This document shows, piece by piece, positions 28,872 through 37,850 of a stretch of 64,000 bases of DNA. Below the pieces are notes generated by a model. The model searched no databases. It had not been told where the DNA came from and worked only from the letters and a program-made list of their open reading frames with translations. Position numbers and translations under genes: made by a program. Source of the stretch: Psychroflexus montanilacus (lineage in GTDB: Bacteria; Bacteroidota; Bacteroidia; Flavobacteriales; Flavobacteriaceae); the NCBI RefSeq assembly GCF_020164535.1, contig NZ_JAIQZC010000002.1, positions 248,001-312,000 on the forward strand, given 5' to 3'. Position 1 is the stretch's first letter. Every line of letters begins with the position of its first letter.

Positions 28872-28903
28872 GAAATCCCTGCCACATGAAAGACAGGGAT
28901 TTC
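28872..28903 (-). terminator. Terminator-like hairpin of the acidic DUF4382-like lipoprotein gene
   Basis: GAAATCCCTG, a 12-nt loop, CAGGGATTTC, followed on the minus strand by a T-rich stretch. It lies 21 bp after the stop codon. Confidence 0.65.
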
Positions 28904-28924
28904 AGAATGAGACCTAAAATTTAA

Positions 28925-29923
28925 TTAATCATCCAAAAGGTCCACATAAACTTTTATTGCATTTTTAATTCTATTGGCCAACTGATTGTTGCCATCTTCA
29001 TCCTCTGGACTTATTTGGATAGTTCCATCTCCGTTACCATCGGTAGCAGAAGATAAATCAACCAGATTGAAAACTGAGACTAAGTCAAATTCGAATGCTA
29101 CAGAGTTATTGTTTTCTTCAGTTATGACTAGGTTTTGTCCCTGGTCTTCGTAATCTACTTCAAACTCTTCATCGAAAGTATGGTAAAATTCAAATGGTGT
29201 GCCAGAAATTGTACCTCTCATCAGTATAGATTTTTGATACAATTCACTAGTTGGATCTGTGCTTCTTTCCATTTCAAACTCTACTTCTTCGTACTCACCT
29301 ACTGGAATTTCTACTTCAACTACAGTAACTTCGCCTTCACTTAAGTTAAGCTCAAAAGGACCTCTGAGTTCAAACTCGTCATCAAAGTCGAATCTGTCTT
29401 CATCTTCATCGTCGTCATCATAATCATCATCACAACCTTCGTCGTCTGGATCTATAGCATAAACGCTAAAATCTTCTTTGAAATAGATTTCAGTTCCACT
29501 CTGCAATTCGATTTCATACCTGTAAGGATCTTCATCGTCGTCATCATCTTCCAACTCACCTTTACAAAAAGGATCATTTGGATAATTTTCATCTAGATAA
29601 GCAACAATTTCATCTGGTAATTCATCAAAACTTAAATCATCGTCATCATCATCTGAGCTTCCTGAAGATCCTCCTGGAATACCGAAGCCTTCTGCAAATT
29701 CAAACTCAATTTCTTTGATATTGATTAAGAATTCTGAAACTTCTACATCTGATGCTGATTTAGCTCCACTAGCAGAATTTGCATTGGTATTTGCAAAGGC
29801 TCTAATTTCAAGGTTGGATTTTGAAACAGTATCCATATTTGGATTTGAATCTGAATCGTCTGATGAGCAGGAAAATAGCATTGCTATTCCTAAAATACCT
29901 GCTATCGGTTTTAAAATTTTCAT
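28925..29923 (-). CDS. Very acidic lipoprotein, DUF4382-like with an inserted PepSY-like domain
   Basis: A 332-residue lipoprotein with lipobox LFSC (Cys19). Residues about 36-80 (LEIRAF, then VSEFLINIKEIEFEF) and 185-330 look like the two halves of a DUF4382-type beta domain. Between them is a stretch that fits small PepSY-like periplasmic domains (about 98-160: LPDEIVAYLDENYP, YRYEIEL.SGTEIYF). It is bracketed by runs of Asp and Glu (DDDDDD at 91-96, and again at 126-132 and 166-176). Cys120 and Cys164 could pair. The Asp runs suggest calcium binding. Function is unknown; it lies alone between the sigma region and the DUF5686 gene. Confidence 0.7.
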   Translation of the reverse strand: MKILKPIAGILGIAMLFSCSSDDSDSNPNMDTVSKSNLEIRAFANTNANSASGAKSASDVEVSEFLINIKEIEFEFAEGFGIPGGSSGSSDDDDDDLSFDELPDEIVAYLDENYPNDPFCKGELEDDDDDEDPYRYEIELQSGTEIYFKEDFSVYAIDPDDEGCDDDYDDDDEDEDRFDFDDEFELRGPFELNLSEGEVTVVEVEIPVGEYEEVEFEMERSTDPTSELYQKSILMRGTISGTPFEFYHTFDEEFEVDYEDQGQNLVITEENNNSVAFEFDLVSVFNLVDLSSATDGNGDGTIQISPEDEDGNNQLANRIKNAIKVYVDLLDD

Positions 29924-29935
29924 AGTGTATTTGTT

Positions 29936-29965
29936 TTTAGTGTTCGGTTATAAAACAACACTAAA
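29936..29965. promoter_or_regulatory. Inverted repeat upstream of the acidic lipoprotein gene
   Basis: TTTAGTGTT, 12 nt, AACACTAAA: perfect 9-bp arms just 13 bp upstream of the start codon. It may be an operator or a 5' mRNA hairpin; no TAnnTTTG element is visible nearby. Confidence 0.4.
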
Positions 29966-30004
29966 GACGCCTACCCTATCTTTAAATTGAGTTTTAAGAA
30001 ATTT

Positions 30005-32497
30005 TTAAAAACTAAAGCCAAATCCTCCTGTTACTCCGAATTTTCTTGCCCCTGGCAAATCGTTATAATTCCCTCTGAAGTGAAAATCTATCCTCAATAT
30101 TCTGAATATATTATCTACACCCAAACTATAAGACCAGTAAGGCTCCCCATCTGGAGCTCGTAAGACAAGGTTTGTAGTAGAAGCGTTGAGCAACTGATTT
30201 TCTTCTGAAATGCTTCCTGAAACGGCTCGTATTGAAACGATCTCTCTCAGGTCCAAATCTCTTAAAAAAGGAATTCTTGAAAAAAATCTCCCATTGAAGT
30301 TATGCTCGAAGTTAACACTTGCGTAGGTATCTGTCACAAAATCATAAAAGTCTAATAGTGGAAATGTTCCTTGTATTGAAAATAAAGTTTGATTACCTGG
30401 AACGATATCCAGCAAACTTAAAGGCACTACACCAAAGGTTTTTCCAACTTCTAAACTGGATACAAATTTCCCAAAACCACCAATCTGTATAGGCTGCCTG
30501 TAGTATAACTGAAGTTTCTCATAATCAAAATCTGAAGTGGTGACATTACCAAGACCTTTGGTGTAGTTGAGAAGAAATTCTGGATAATCGTCAGAATTTA
30601 CAGTTATACGTTCTACACCATATCCAGTTGTTTTTCTTCCTGGAGAAAACTGAGCGACAGTAGATACCTCAACTTGTTCCGTCACAGATTTGGTTTCGGT
30701 TCGTTCAGGGTTTGTAAAATAATCCAGACTAAATTGATCTGAAGCGGATCTCAGTCTTTTGAAGTTTCCTTCAAACCTGAGGTTGAAATTTTTGAAGGCT
30801 TCAAAACTCATCGAAAAGCTAGTTAAATTGATATTGGTGAGGCTTGTATTCGATCCAACAGTAAGTACGGCGGATGAGGCCAGATTTCTTCCTAAAACAT
30901 CTGTAGTATTTGTAAGGCTAGCACCAAGCTGTTCTATATCTCTGCGATTTCCACCTGCTATCGTAAGTCTTGTTTTGGAATCCAGCAACCACTTGCCCGA
31001 CAGACCATATTTAAATTTATCATCCCCAAAACCATATGCCAGAAATCCCTGAAGTCTCCACCTATCGTTTTGAGAAAAATAGGTTCTACCTCCTACTCTC
31101 AAACGCACACCTTCAACTTCGTTAAAACCGAAAGTAGAAAACACAGGGCCAAAATCCCAGCCGTTTTGTTCCCAGTAGCCTGTTGCCAAAATGGTTCCTG
31201 CATTGTAAAGCCGCTTAAAGGCGTCCACAGTCTGCAGAGTGTCCAGCATTTCATAAACCTGCTGCTCATCTTTATTGAGGTCTTCCTGTCTATTTTGAGT
31301 CCAAAAATAATCATCTCTATTGTAGATGTCCTCATTGTAAACTTCTGGCTGATATTTATAAAAAGCCTTTCCTTTTGGATTATCGAAGGTATAATTATCA
31401 AATAAGGTAGTACGCTTACCATAAACACCGCGGGATTCTTCCTTTTTATTCAAAGAAAAATCGGTCATGAACAAATCTTTAGTAATCAAAAAGACGGAAT
31501 CATTGAGGACATCAAATTCCTGTTCTATATACACGTCTTTTACCCAGTTGATATTAGCCCCTTTGGACATGGCTAAATTGATTTTCTTTATGGCCCAGGT
31601 GGTATCGTTTACCCAAAAATCGCCTTTGAAATTTAGTTCGCCTTTACGCCTGGGATAAAACACAATATTATAGCACCATTTATTTTCTATATAGGTGCTA
31701 TCGGTTAATACATAATTATAATTATCTACACCCGTAGTTGATAAAGGGCTCACAAAACTTTTGCTGAAAAATTTTAAATAGTTGTCATATATATTGTAAT
31801 CGGCATAAAGATCTTTTATGAAAGCAATCAGACTTTGATTATTATTAAAGCCTGAATTTTTATTTCCTGTAATAATTTCTTTCTCAGCATCAAGAACATT
31901 ACTACCAAATACTTTAGAAGCAGCTTCGTTCAAAAAAATAGGAAGGTAGGTTTTACCTGTCACATTGTTGGTGTCCAAGTCATCAAAAATGAATTCCATA
32001 CCATTGAAGATTCTTGAATTAATGAGGGTACTATCGATGGTATTTAAATCAAATTCAAGTTTTTCATATTTATCATACTGATATTCATCAAATTTTTTGA
32101 CACCATTTTCGCGTTTATTTTCCCATATTTTTTTGAGTATGTCTATCGCTGGATTATTTTTTTTGGAAGTTTTTCCTGAATAAACCATAACTTCACTCAA
32201 TTCAGAAGAATTTTCTACGAGCTCAACTTCGATATTATAAGTGGATTTTTGCTGAAGAGGGAGCTTCAGGTTCTCAAAACCCATAAATGAAAACTCTAGT
32301 ACAGAATAGGATTTATCAGACTGAAGGTAAAATTTTCCGTTTTCATCTGATATAGTTCCTTCAGACGAGTTTGAAAAAAAAACATTGACATAAGGAATAG
32401 GATTGCCAAAATTATCCTTCACAAAGCCACTCACTTTGGTTTGCCCATAAAAAGCGAATGAAAGAAGTAGAAAGAAAAGGAGGAAGAGGTTTTTCAT
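30005..32497 (-). CDS. DUF5686 / carboxypeptidase-like regulatory domain outer-membrane protein
   Basis: An 830-residue outer-membrane protein. A signal peptide (MKNLFLLFFLLLSFAFYGQ) is followed by a carboxypeptidase-D regulatory-like domain (about 20-100; VSGFVKDNFGNPIPYVNVFF). The rest is DUF5686, with KKNNPAIDILKKIWENK near residue 125 and a C-terminal beta barrel ending GVTGGFGFSF. The frame is open 12 codons further up, but the signal peptide starts at the ATG at 32497. Family function is not established. The gene lies 65 bp downstream of pdhB, with the pdhB terminator in its leader. Confidence 0.85.
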   Translation of the reverse strand: MKNLFLLFFLLLSFAFYGQTKVSGFVKDNFGNPIPYVNVFFSNSSEGTISDENGKFYLQSDKSYSVLEFSFMGFENLKLPLQQKSTYNIEVELVENSSELSEVMVYSGKTSKKNNPAIDILKKIWENKRENGVKKFDEYQYDKYEKLEFDLNTIDSTLINSRIFNGMEFIFDDLDTNNVTGKTYLPIFLNEAASKVFGSNVLDAEKEIITGNKNSGFNNNQSLIAFIKDLYADYNIYDNYLKFFSKSFVSPLSTTGVDNYNYVLTDSTYIENKWCYNIVFYPRRKGELNFKGDFWVNDTTWAIKKINLAMSKGANINWVKDVYIEQEFDVLNDSVFLITKDLFMTDFSLNKKEESRGVYGKRTTLFDNYTFDNPKGKAFYKYQPEVYNEDIYNRDDYFWTQNRQEDLNKDEQQVYEMLDTLQTVDAFKRLYNAGTILATGYWEQNGWDFGPVFSTFGFNEVEGVRLRVGGRTYFSQNDRWRLQGFLAYGFGDDKFKYGLSGKWLLDSKTRLTIAGGNRRDIEQLGASLTNTTDVLGRNLASSAVLTVGSNTSLTNINLTSFSMSFEAFKNFNLRFEGNFKRLRSASDQFSLDYFTNPERTETKSVTEQVEVSTVAQFSPGRKTTGYGVERITVNSDDYPEFLLNYTKGLGNVTTSDFDYEKLQLYYRQPIQIGGFGKFVSSLEVGKTFGVVPLSLLDIVPGNQTLFSIQGTFPLLDFYDFVTDTYASVNFEHNFNGRFFSRIPFLRDLDLREIVSIRAVSGSISEENQLLNASTTNLVLRAPDGEPYWSYSLGVDNIFRILRIDFHFRGNYNDLPGARKFGVTGGFGFSF

Positions 32498-32507
32498 TAA
32501 ACAAAAA

Positions 32508-32541
32508 AAAGCTTCAAATGCAATTTTATGCAAATGAAGCT
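32508..32541 (-). terminator. pdhB terminator within the leader of the DUF5686 gene
   Basis: On the minus strand the arms AAGCTTCA and TGAAGCTT, with an inner TGCA-containing stem, are followed by a run of eight T. It lies 21 bp after the pdhB stop and 10 bp before the next ATG. Confidence 0.8.
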
Positions 32542-32562
32542 TATTTTATAATTTGATAAGTG

Positions 32563-33540
32563 TTAAATGTATAAAACTTTTTTGACAGCTTTTATAACAT
32601 CTTTGCTGTTTGGCAACCACTCTTCCAATAATACTGGAGAATATGGTGTTGGAGTATCTGCAGTATTCAATTTTACAATTGGAGCATCCAGGTAATCAAA
32701 AGCTTCGTTTTGGACTTTGTATGTAATTTCTGTAGCTACATTTCCAAAGGGCCAAGCTTCTTCTAGGATCACAAGTCTATTTGTTTTTTTAACAGATTTT
32801 AAGATCGCTTCATAGTCTAAAGGTCTTACTGTTCTTATATCTATAATCTCACAAGAGATATCTTCTTTTTCAAGTTCTTCAACAGCTTTATAAGCTTCTT
32901 TTATAATTTTTCCAAAAGAAACAATAGTAACATCTGTTCCTTCTCTCTTAATATCAGCTTTACCAAGAGGTATGGTATACTCCTCTTCTGGAACTTCCCC
33001 TTTATCACCATACATCTGCTCACTTTCCATAAAGATAACTGGATCGTTATCTCTTATGGCAGACTTCAATAAACCTTTTGCGTCATAAGGATTTGAAGGA
33101 ACAACTACTTTCAATCCTGGAGTATTCGCAAACCAGTTCTCGAAGGCTTGAGAGTGTGTTGCACCCAGTTGCCCTGCTGAAGCTGTAGGACCTCTAAAGA
33201 CAATTGGAATGTTGAATTGTCCACCAGACATTTGCCTCATCTTAGCAGCATTGTTGATGATTTGATCTATGCCTACCAAAGAAAAGTTGAAGGTCATAAA
33301 CTCTATTATAGGACGATTTCCATTCATAGCCGACCCGATACCTATTCCTGTAAAACCTAATTCAGAAATTGGGGTGTCGATTACTCTTTTTTCGCCAAAT
33401 TCATCTAGCATTCCTTTGGAAGCTTTGTAAGCGCCATTGTATTCTGCAACCTCTTCTCCCATCAAGTAGATAGTTTCATCAGCACGCATTTCTTCACTCA
33501 TTGCTTCTACAATAGCTTCTCTAAATTGAATTGTCCTCAT
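32563..33540 (-). CDS. pdhB: Pyruvate dehydrogenase E1 component, beta subunit
   Basis: A 325-residue E1-beta subunit of a 2-oxoacid dehydrogenase complex; it shares the thiamine diphosphate site with E1-alpha. Signatures are MRTIQFREAIVEAMSEEM, GEEVAEYNGAYKASKGM, DTPISELGFTGIGIGSA and FRGPTASAGQLGATHSQ. The pyruvate-type pattern rather than the branched-chain type is favoured by overall similarity to flavobacterial PdhB. The alpha and E2 genes are not adjacent. It has a TATTTTTG promoter element and its own terminator, divergent from etfB. Confidence 0.93.
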   Translation of the reverse strand: MRTIQFREAIVEAMSEEMRADETIYLMGEEVAEYNGAYKASKGMLDEFGEKRVIDTPISELGFTGIGIGSAMNGNRPIIEFMTFNFSLVGIDQIINNAAKMRQMSGGQFNIPIVFRGPTASAGQLGATHSQAFENWFANTPGLKVVVPSNPYDAKGLLKSAIRDNDPVIFMESEQMYGDKGEVPEEEYTIPLGKADIKREGTDVTIVSFGKIIKEAYKAVEELEKEDISCEIIDIRTVRPLDYEAILKSVKKTNRLVILEEAWPFGNVATEITYKVQNEAFDYLDAPIVKLNTADTPTPYSPVLLEEWLPNSKDVIKAVKKVLYI

Positions 33541-33572
33541 CTATATGTATTTACCTTTATTTAAAAGAAACA

Positions 33573-33580
33573 CAAAAATA
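33573..33580 (-). promoter_or_regulatory. pdhB -7 element
   Basis: Minus-strand TATTTTTG, an exact TAnnTTTG match, about 32 nt before the pdhB ATG. Confidence 0.5.
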
Positions 33581-33659
33581 GCAATTCAAATTTCTATATA
33601 CCATAAGAATCTTATAAAAATTTTATTATGCATGCATAGTATTTTTGAACCAAAACAAC

Positions 33660-33667
33660 TATATTTG
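33660..33667 (+). promoter_or_regulatory. etfB -7 element
   Basis: TATATTTG matches TAnnTTTG. A start just downstream leaves too little leader for an ATG at 33670 but about 20 nt for the ATG at 33694. A second box, TATTTTTG, is at 33640-33647. Confidence 0.5.
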
Positions 33668-33693
33668 TAATGTTCAAGAAAAAATTCAAAATC

Positions 33694-34440
33694 ATGAAAA
33701 TATTAGTATGTATTAGTCACGTTCCTGATACGACTTCAAAAATCAATTTTGTTGAAAACGATACAAAATTTGACACTAATGGAGTTCAGTTTGTTATTAA
33801 TCCTAATGACGAATTTGGATTAACTAGGGCGATGTGGTTTAAAGAGAAACAAGGTGCAACCGTAGATGTTGTTACAGTTGGTGGTAAAGACACAGAACCT
33901 ACCATAAGAAAAGCTTTAGCTATTGGTGCTGATACTGCTCATAGAGTAGATACTGAACCATTGGATGGCTTTCAAGTTGCAAAAGAACTCGCAAAAGTTG
34001 CAAAAGACGGAAATTACGACTTAATCATTGCAGGTAGAGAATCGATCGACTACAATGGTGGAATGGTCCCAGGCATGTTAGCTAAGTTGATTGGTGCTAA
34101 TTTTATCAATACTTGTGTAAGTCTCGAAATCGATGGAGAAACTGCTACAGCCATTAGAGAAATCGATGGTGGTAAAGAAACTTTAAAATCTTCATTACCC
34201 CTAGTCATAGGTGGTCAAAAAGGTTTAGTCGAAGAAAGCGATCTTAAAATTCCAAATATGAGAGGAATTATGATGGCCAGAAAAAAACCTTTAAACGTTG
34301 TTGAACCACTTGCAGCTGAGACTCAAACAGAAGCCAAAAATTTTAGAAAACCAGCTCCTAAGGGAGAGGTGACTCTTGTAGATGCAGATAATTTAGATAA
34401 ATTGATAGACTTACTTCACAACGAAGCAAAGGCTATATAA
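33694..34440 (+). CDS. etfB: Electron transfer flavoprotein beta subunit
   Basis: A 248-residue ETF beta subunit that, with EtfA, carries electrons from acyl-CoA dehydrogenases to the quinone pool. It starts MKILVCISHVPDTTSKINF and has the conserved AMP/FAD-contacting region DLIIAGRESIDYNGGMVPGMLA plus the C-terminal arm. A longer frame begins at 33670, but promoter position and family start favour 33694. etfA follows after 18 bp. Confidence 0.95.
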   Translation: MKILVCISHVPDTTSKINFVENDTKFDTNGVQFVINPNDEFGLTRAMWFKEKQGATVDVVTVGGKDTEPTIRKALAIGADTAHRVDTEPLDGFQVAKELAKVAKDGNYDLIIAGRESIDYNGGMVPGMLAKLIGANFINTCVSLEIDGETATAIREIDGGKETLKSSLPLVIGGQKGLVEESDLKIPNMRGIMMARKKPLNVVEPLAAETQTEAKNFRKPAPKGEVTLVDADNLDKLIDLLHNEAKAI

Positions 34441-34458
34441 TCAAAAAAATATAAGAAT

Positions 34459-35427
34459 ATGTCAATTTTAGTATATACAGAATCAGAAAATGGCAAATTG
34501 AAGAAAGCAGCTTTTGAAGTTGCCTCTTTTGCTAAAGGAATTGCAGACTTGATGGGAACCAGTGTAACAGCTGTATCAATTAATGCAGAAAATGTTGATG
34601 AGCTTAAAACGTATGGAGTTGAGAAGGTTTTGAAAGTTTCTAGCGACAAACTTTCAAAATTCAATGCCGACGCATACGCGGAAGTAATTACTCAAGCTTC
34701 AAAAAAAGAAGATTCCAAAGTAGTGGTGGTGAGCCAAAGTGCAAATGCTAAATATTTAGCTCCATTACTTTCAGTCAATCTGGAAGCCGGATATGCATCC
34801 AATGTTGTAGCCTTACCAAATTTGGAAGAAGGTTTTGTTGTGGAAAGAACAGCTTTTACCAATAAAGCATTCAACATGACTTCCATTACAACAGATGTGA
34901 AACTACTTGGATTATCGAATAATGCATTTGGTCTTAAAGAAAATGAAGTATCACTTTCAGAAGAAGACTTTTCTCCAGAATTATCTGATGACAATTTCAA
35001 AATAAATGTAGAATCTGTAGATAAGAATAAGGATAAAGTAAGTATTGCAGATGCAGAAGTTGTAGTTTCAGCTGGTCGTGGGATGAAAGGTCCAGAAAAC
35101 TGGGGAATGATTGAAGAGCTTGCAGACGTTCTTGGAGCAGCCACCGCCTGTTCAAAACCAGTAAGTGATATGGGCTGGAGACCTCACGGTGAACACGTTG
35201 GACAAACAGGTAAACCTGTAGCAACCAATTTGTACATTGCTGTTGGTATTTCCGGAGCTATCCAGCATCTTGCAGGTATTAGTGCTTCCAAAAATAAAGT
35301 TGTCATCAACACCGATCCCGAAGCTCCTTTCTTTAAAGCTGCTGACTATGGAATTGTAGGTGATGCTTTTGAGGTAGTTCCTCAATTGATTGAAAAACTC
35401 AAGGAATTTAAGGCGAATAACTCATAA
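34459..35427 (+). CDS. etfA: Electron transfer flavoprotein alpha subunit
   Basis: A 322-residue ETF alpha subunit. The FAD-binding C-terminal part is clear: [15 protein letters not shown], then [38 protein letters not shown] and [20 protein letters not shown]. It forms a two-gene operon with etfB and ends at a strong terminator. Together with the mutase at the right edge it fits fatty and branched-chain acid catabolism. Confidence 0.97.
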   Translation: MSILVYTESENGKLKKAAFEVASFAKGIADLMGTSVTAVSINAENVDELKTYGVEKVLKVSSDKLSKFNADAYAEVITQASKKEDSKVVVVSQSANAKYLAPLLSVNLEAGYASNVVALPNLEEGFVVERTAFTNKAFNMTSITTDVKLLGLSNNAFGLKENEVSLSEEDFSPELSDDNFKINVESVDKNKDKVSIADAEVVVSAGRGMKGPENWGMIEELADVLGAATACSKPVSDMGWRPHGEHVGQTGKPVATNLYIAVGISGAIQHLAGISASKNKVVINTDPEAPFFKAADYGIVGDAFEVVPQLIEKLKEFKANNS

Positions 35428-35454
35428 TTTTCATAAATTGTGCCCCTTTAAAGG

Positions 35455-35500
35455 GCGGTCTAGTTTTTAAGAAGTCCTTAAAAGTTAGACCGCTTTTTTA
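35455..35500 (+). terminator. etfBA terminator
   Basis: GCGGTCTA pairs with TAGACCGC around an inner AAGGACTT-like stem and is followed by six T. Confidence 0.85.
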
Positions 35501-35516
35501 TTCAATATAATGTAGT

Positions 35517-36134
35517 ATGAGCTTAGCTAGACTTAGCATAAAAGGAATTTCTTACAGTCAAACTCAAAATGGTGCCTACGCTCTTCTCCTAAGTGACATG
35601 GACAGTGATAGACAGTTACCAATTGTAATTGGAGCTTTTGAAGCTCAATCTATTGCTATAGCACTGGAAAAAGAAATCAAACCACCGAGGCCACTTACGC
35701 ACGATTTATTCAAAACTTTTTCGGACAGGTTTAAAATTTCAGTCAAACAAGTCATCATTCATAAACTTGTGGATGGTATTTTTTATTCCAGTCTGGTTTG
35801 TGAAAGAGATGGGATAGAAGAAACTATCGATGCCAGAACAAGCGATGCTATTGCTCTTGCCTTGAGATTTGACGCTCCTATTTTTACTTATAAAAACATA
35901 CTAGATAAAGCTGGTATTTATCTAAGTGATAAAAACCAAAACACAGATATTTATAGTTCAGATAACCTTAAAAAATCTGGAAATGTTGAGCCCGAGGAAA
36001 AAAAGTCGACTTTCAAAAGTGAATTTAGCTCAATGACGACCAAAAAACTTAATGAACTTTTAGAAAAAGCTGTTAATGATGAAGACTACGAAAGAGCAGC
36101 TCAAATTCGTGATGAAATTTCTAAACGAAGCTAA
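35517..36134 (+). CDS. Bifunctional nuclease family (DUF151) protein with UVR motif
   Basis: A 205-residue protein. The DUF151/BFN domain covers about residues 1-135 (GAYALLLSDMDSDRQLPIVIGAFEAQSIAIALE, and DARTSDAIALALRF). A UvrB/UvrC-type motif ends the protein (about 170-205: KKLNELLEKAVNDEDYERAAQIRDEI). BFN members have been reported with RNase and DNase activity, and the UVR motif suggests protein-protein contacts. nupC-like starts 3 bp later, so they share a transcript. Confidence 0.9.
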   Translation: MSLARLSIKGISYSQTQNGAYALLLSDMDSDRQLPIVIGAFEAQSIAIALEKEIKPPRPLTHDLFKTFSDRFKISVKQVIIHKLVDGIFYSSLVCERDGIEETIDARTSDAIALALRFDAPIFTYKNILDKAGIYLSDKNQNTDIYSSDNLKKSGNVEPEEKKSTFKSEFSSMTTKKLNELLEKAVNDEDYERAAQIRDEISKRS

Positions 36135-36137
36135 GGA

Positions 36138-37835
36138 ATGAAAAAAATTACTTGGGCGTTATTGATGTGCCTTCCCACTTTGCTTTTTGCTCAATCTTTT
36201 CAAGGTGAATGGAAAATAGAACTGAAAGAGAATCAAGATTCTACTTATTATTTTGAAAACCAGCAAACAATACGTTTTAAGGATTCTGTTTTCAGTATTA
36301 GTCATACAGATAAAGAATTAGCTTATGAAGGTTTTTACGAGGTAAAAAACGATTCATTAAATTTATCTCCGCTACTTAGAACATTAGATGAAATTGAATT
36401 TAGAATCGAGACCTCAACAGATTCTATAGCAGAGCTTTCTTCTGAAAGTTTCAAGCTTCAACTCAGCAAAATAAGCAGAACTGAAGTCACTCCACAAGAA
36501 GATGCTGCCGCTTCAAAAGTAATTGTAGCCAATCAAAATTTCAGCTTCAATAGTCTTTGGAGGGGTGTTTTAGGTATGATAAGTCTTTTGTTGATTGCTT
36601 ATGTTTTAAGTAAAAACAAAAAGGCAATTAACTGGAAAACCGTAGGGTTTGGTCTTTTGGCTCAGCTTGTTCTTGCCATTGGAGTACTGAAAATTCCATT
36701 TGTTCAATCTGCTTTTGATTTTGTAGGAAATATTTTTGTCAAGATTTTGGATTTCACTGCAGCAGGTTCAGAATTTCTTCTAGGTGATCTTATGGATACC
36801 AGCACTTATGGCTACATCTTTGTATTTCAGATCCTACCAACGATTATTTTCTTTTCGGCCTTAACCTCCATTCTTTTCTATTTAGGAATCATCCAGAAGA
36901 TAGTAAGCGCTTTAGCCTGGGTACTTTCCAAACTTTTGGGTATATCAGGACCAGAAAGCTTAAGTGTGGCAGGAAATATATTTTTAGGCCAGACGGAAGC
37001 ACCTTTAATGATAAAAGCTTACCTAGAACGCATGACGCGTTCAGAAATACTTTTGGTGATGATCGGTGGTATGGCAACCGTTGCCGGCGGAGTACTTGCA
37101 GCCTACATCGGTTTTCTTGGCGGCGATGATCCTGTCATGCGTTTAGCTTTTGCCAAACACTTACTGGCAGCATCTGTTATGGCAGCGCCTGGTGCGATAG
37201 TCATTTCAAAAATTCTTTATCCACAGCAAGCTAAAGTGAATACGGATGTGGAAGTGTCTTCAGAAAAAATAGGTTCCAATATTCTGGATGCTATCGCCAA
37301 CGGAACCACGGAAGGGCTGAAGCTTGCCGCCAATGTGGCGGCTATGTTGCTGGTCTTCGTAGCTTTAATTGCTTTTATCAATTATGGCTTTGAAAAGATT
37401 GGTGAGCTAACTACTTTAAATTCTATTGTAGCAGAACATACACCTTATACTAAATTCTCTCTGGAAGCCATTCTCGGAATTATATTCGCTCCACTCATGT
37501 GGTTGATTGGCGTTGCTAAAGAAGACGTGATGCTAATGGGACAGTTACTCGGCATCAAGCTGGTAGCTAGCGAATTTGTGGGTTACATTCAACTAGCCGA
37601 GCTAAAGAACTCCGCTAATGTGCTTAGCTTGAACTTTGAAAAATCGGTCATCATGGCAACCTATATGCTTTGCGGCTTTGCCAATTTTGCTTCCATCGGT
37701 ATTCAAATTGGAGGGATTGGATCTTTAGCTCCAGGACAGCGTAAAACACTGTCAGAATTTGGTATACGCGCTTTAATTGGCGGTACGTTAGCATCCTTAA
37801 TGTCTGCAACAATTGCAGGAATGATTATTGGGTAA
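36138..37835 (+). CDS. Concentrative nucleoside transporter (CNT/NupC family) with N-terminal exported domain
   Basis: A 565-residue inner-membrane nucleoside symporter with an unusual front end. A signal-type helix ends LLFAQ, then a soluble domain of about 110 residues (SFQGEWKIELKENQDSTYYF) resembles a small beta-barrel or lipocalin-like fold. A transmembrane helix at about 140 leads into the CNT core. Core motifs include FLGQTEAPLMIKAYLERMTRSEILLVMIGGMATVAGGVLAAY and GFANFASIGIQIGGIGSLAPGQR. It follows the nuclease gene by 3 bp, which hints at nucleoside salvage after nucleic-acid degradation; that link is inference. Confidence 0.9.
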   Translation: MKKITWALLMCLPTLLFAQSFQGEWKIELKENQDSTYYFENQQTIRFKDSVFSISHTDKELAYEGFYEVKNDSLNLSPLLRTLDEIEFRIETSTDSIAELSSESFKLQLSKISRTEVTPQEDAAASKVIVANQNFSFNSLWRGVLGMISLLLIAYVLSKNKKAINWKTVGFGLLAQLVLAIGVLKIPFVQSAFDFVGNIFVKILDFTAAGSEFLLGDLMDTSTYGYIFVFQILPTIIFFSALTSILFYLGIIQKIVSALAWVLSKLLGISGPESLSVAGNIFLGQTEAPLMIKAYLERMTRSEILLVMIGGMATVAGGVLAAYIGFLGGDDPVMRLAFAKHLLAASVMAAPGAIVISKILYPQQAKVNTDVEVSSEKIGSNILDAIANGTTEGLKLAANVAAMLLVFVALIAFINYGFEKIGELTTLNSIVAEHTPYTKFSLEAILGIIFAPLMWLIGVAKEDVMLMGQLLGIKLVASEFVGYIQLAELKNSANVLSLNFEKSVIMATYMLCGFANFASIGIQIGGIGSLAPGQRKTLSEFGIRALIGGTLASLMSATIAGMIIG

Positions 37836-37850
37836 ATCTAAGCGAAATGT

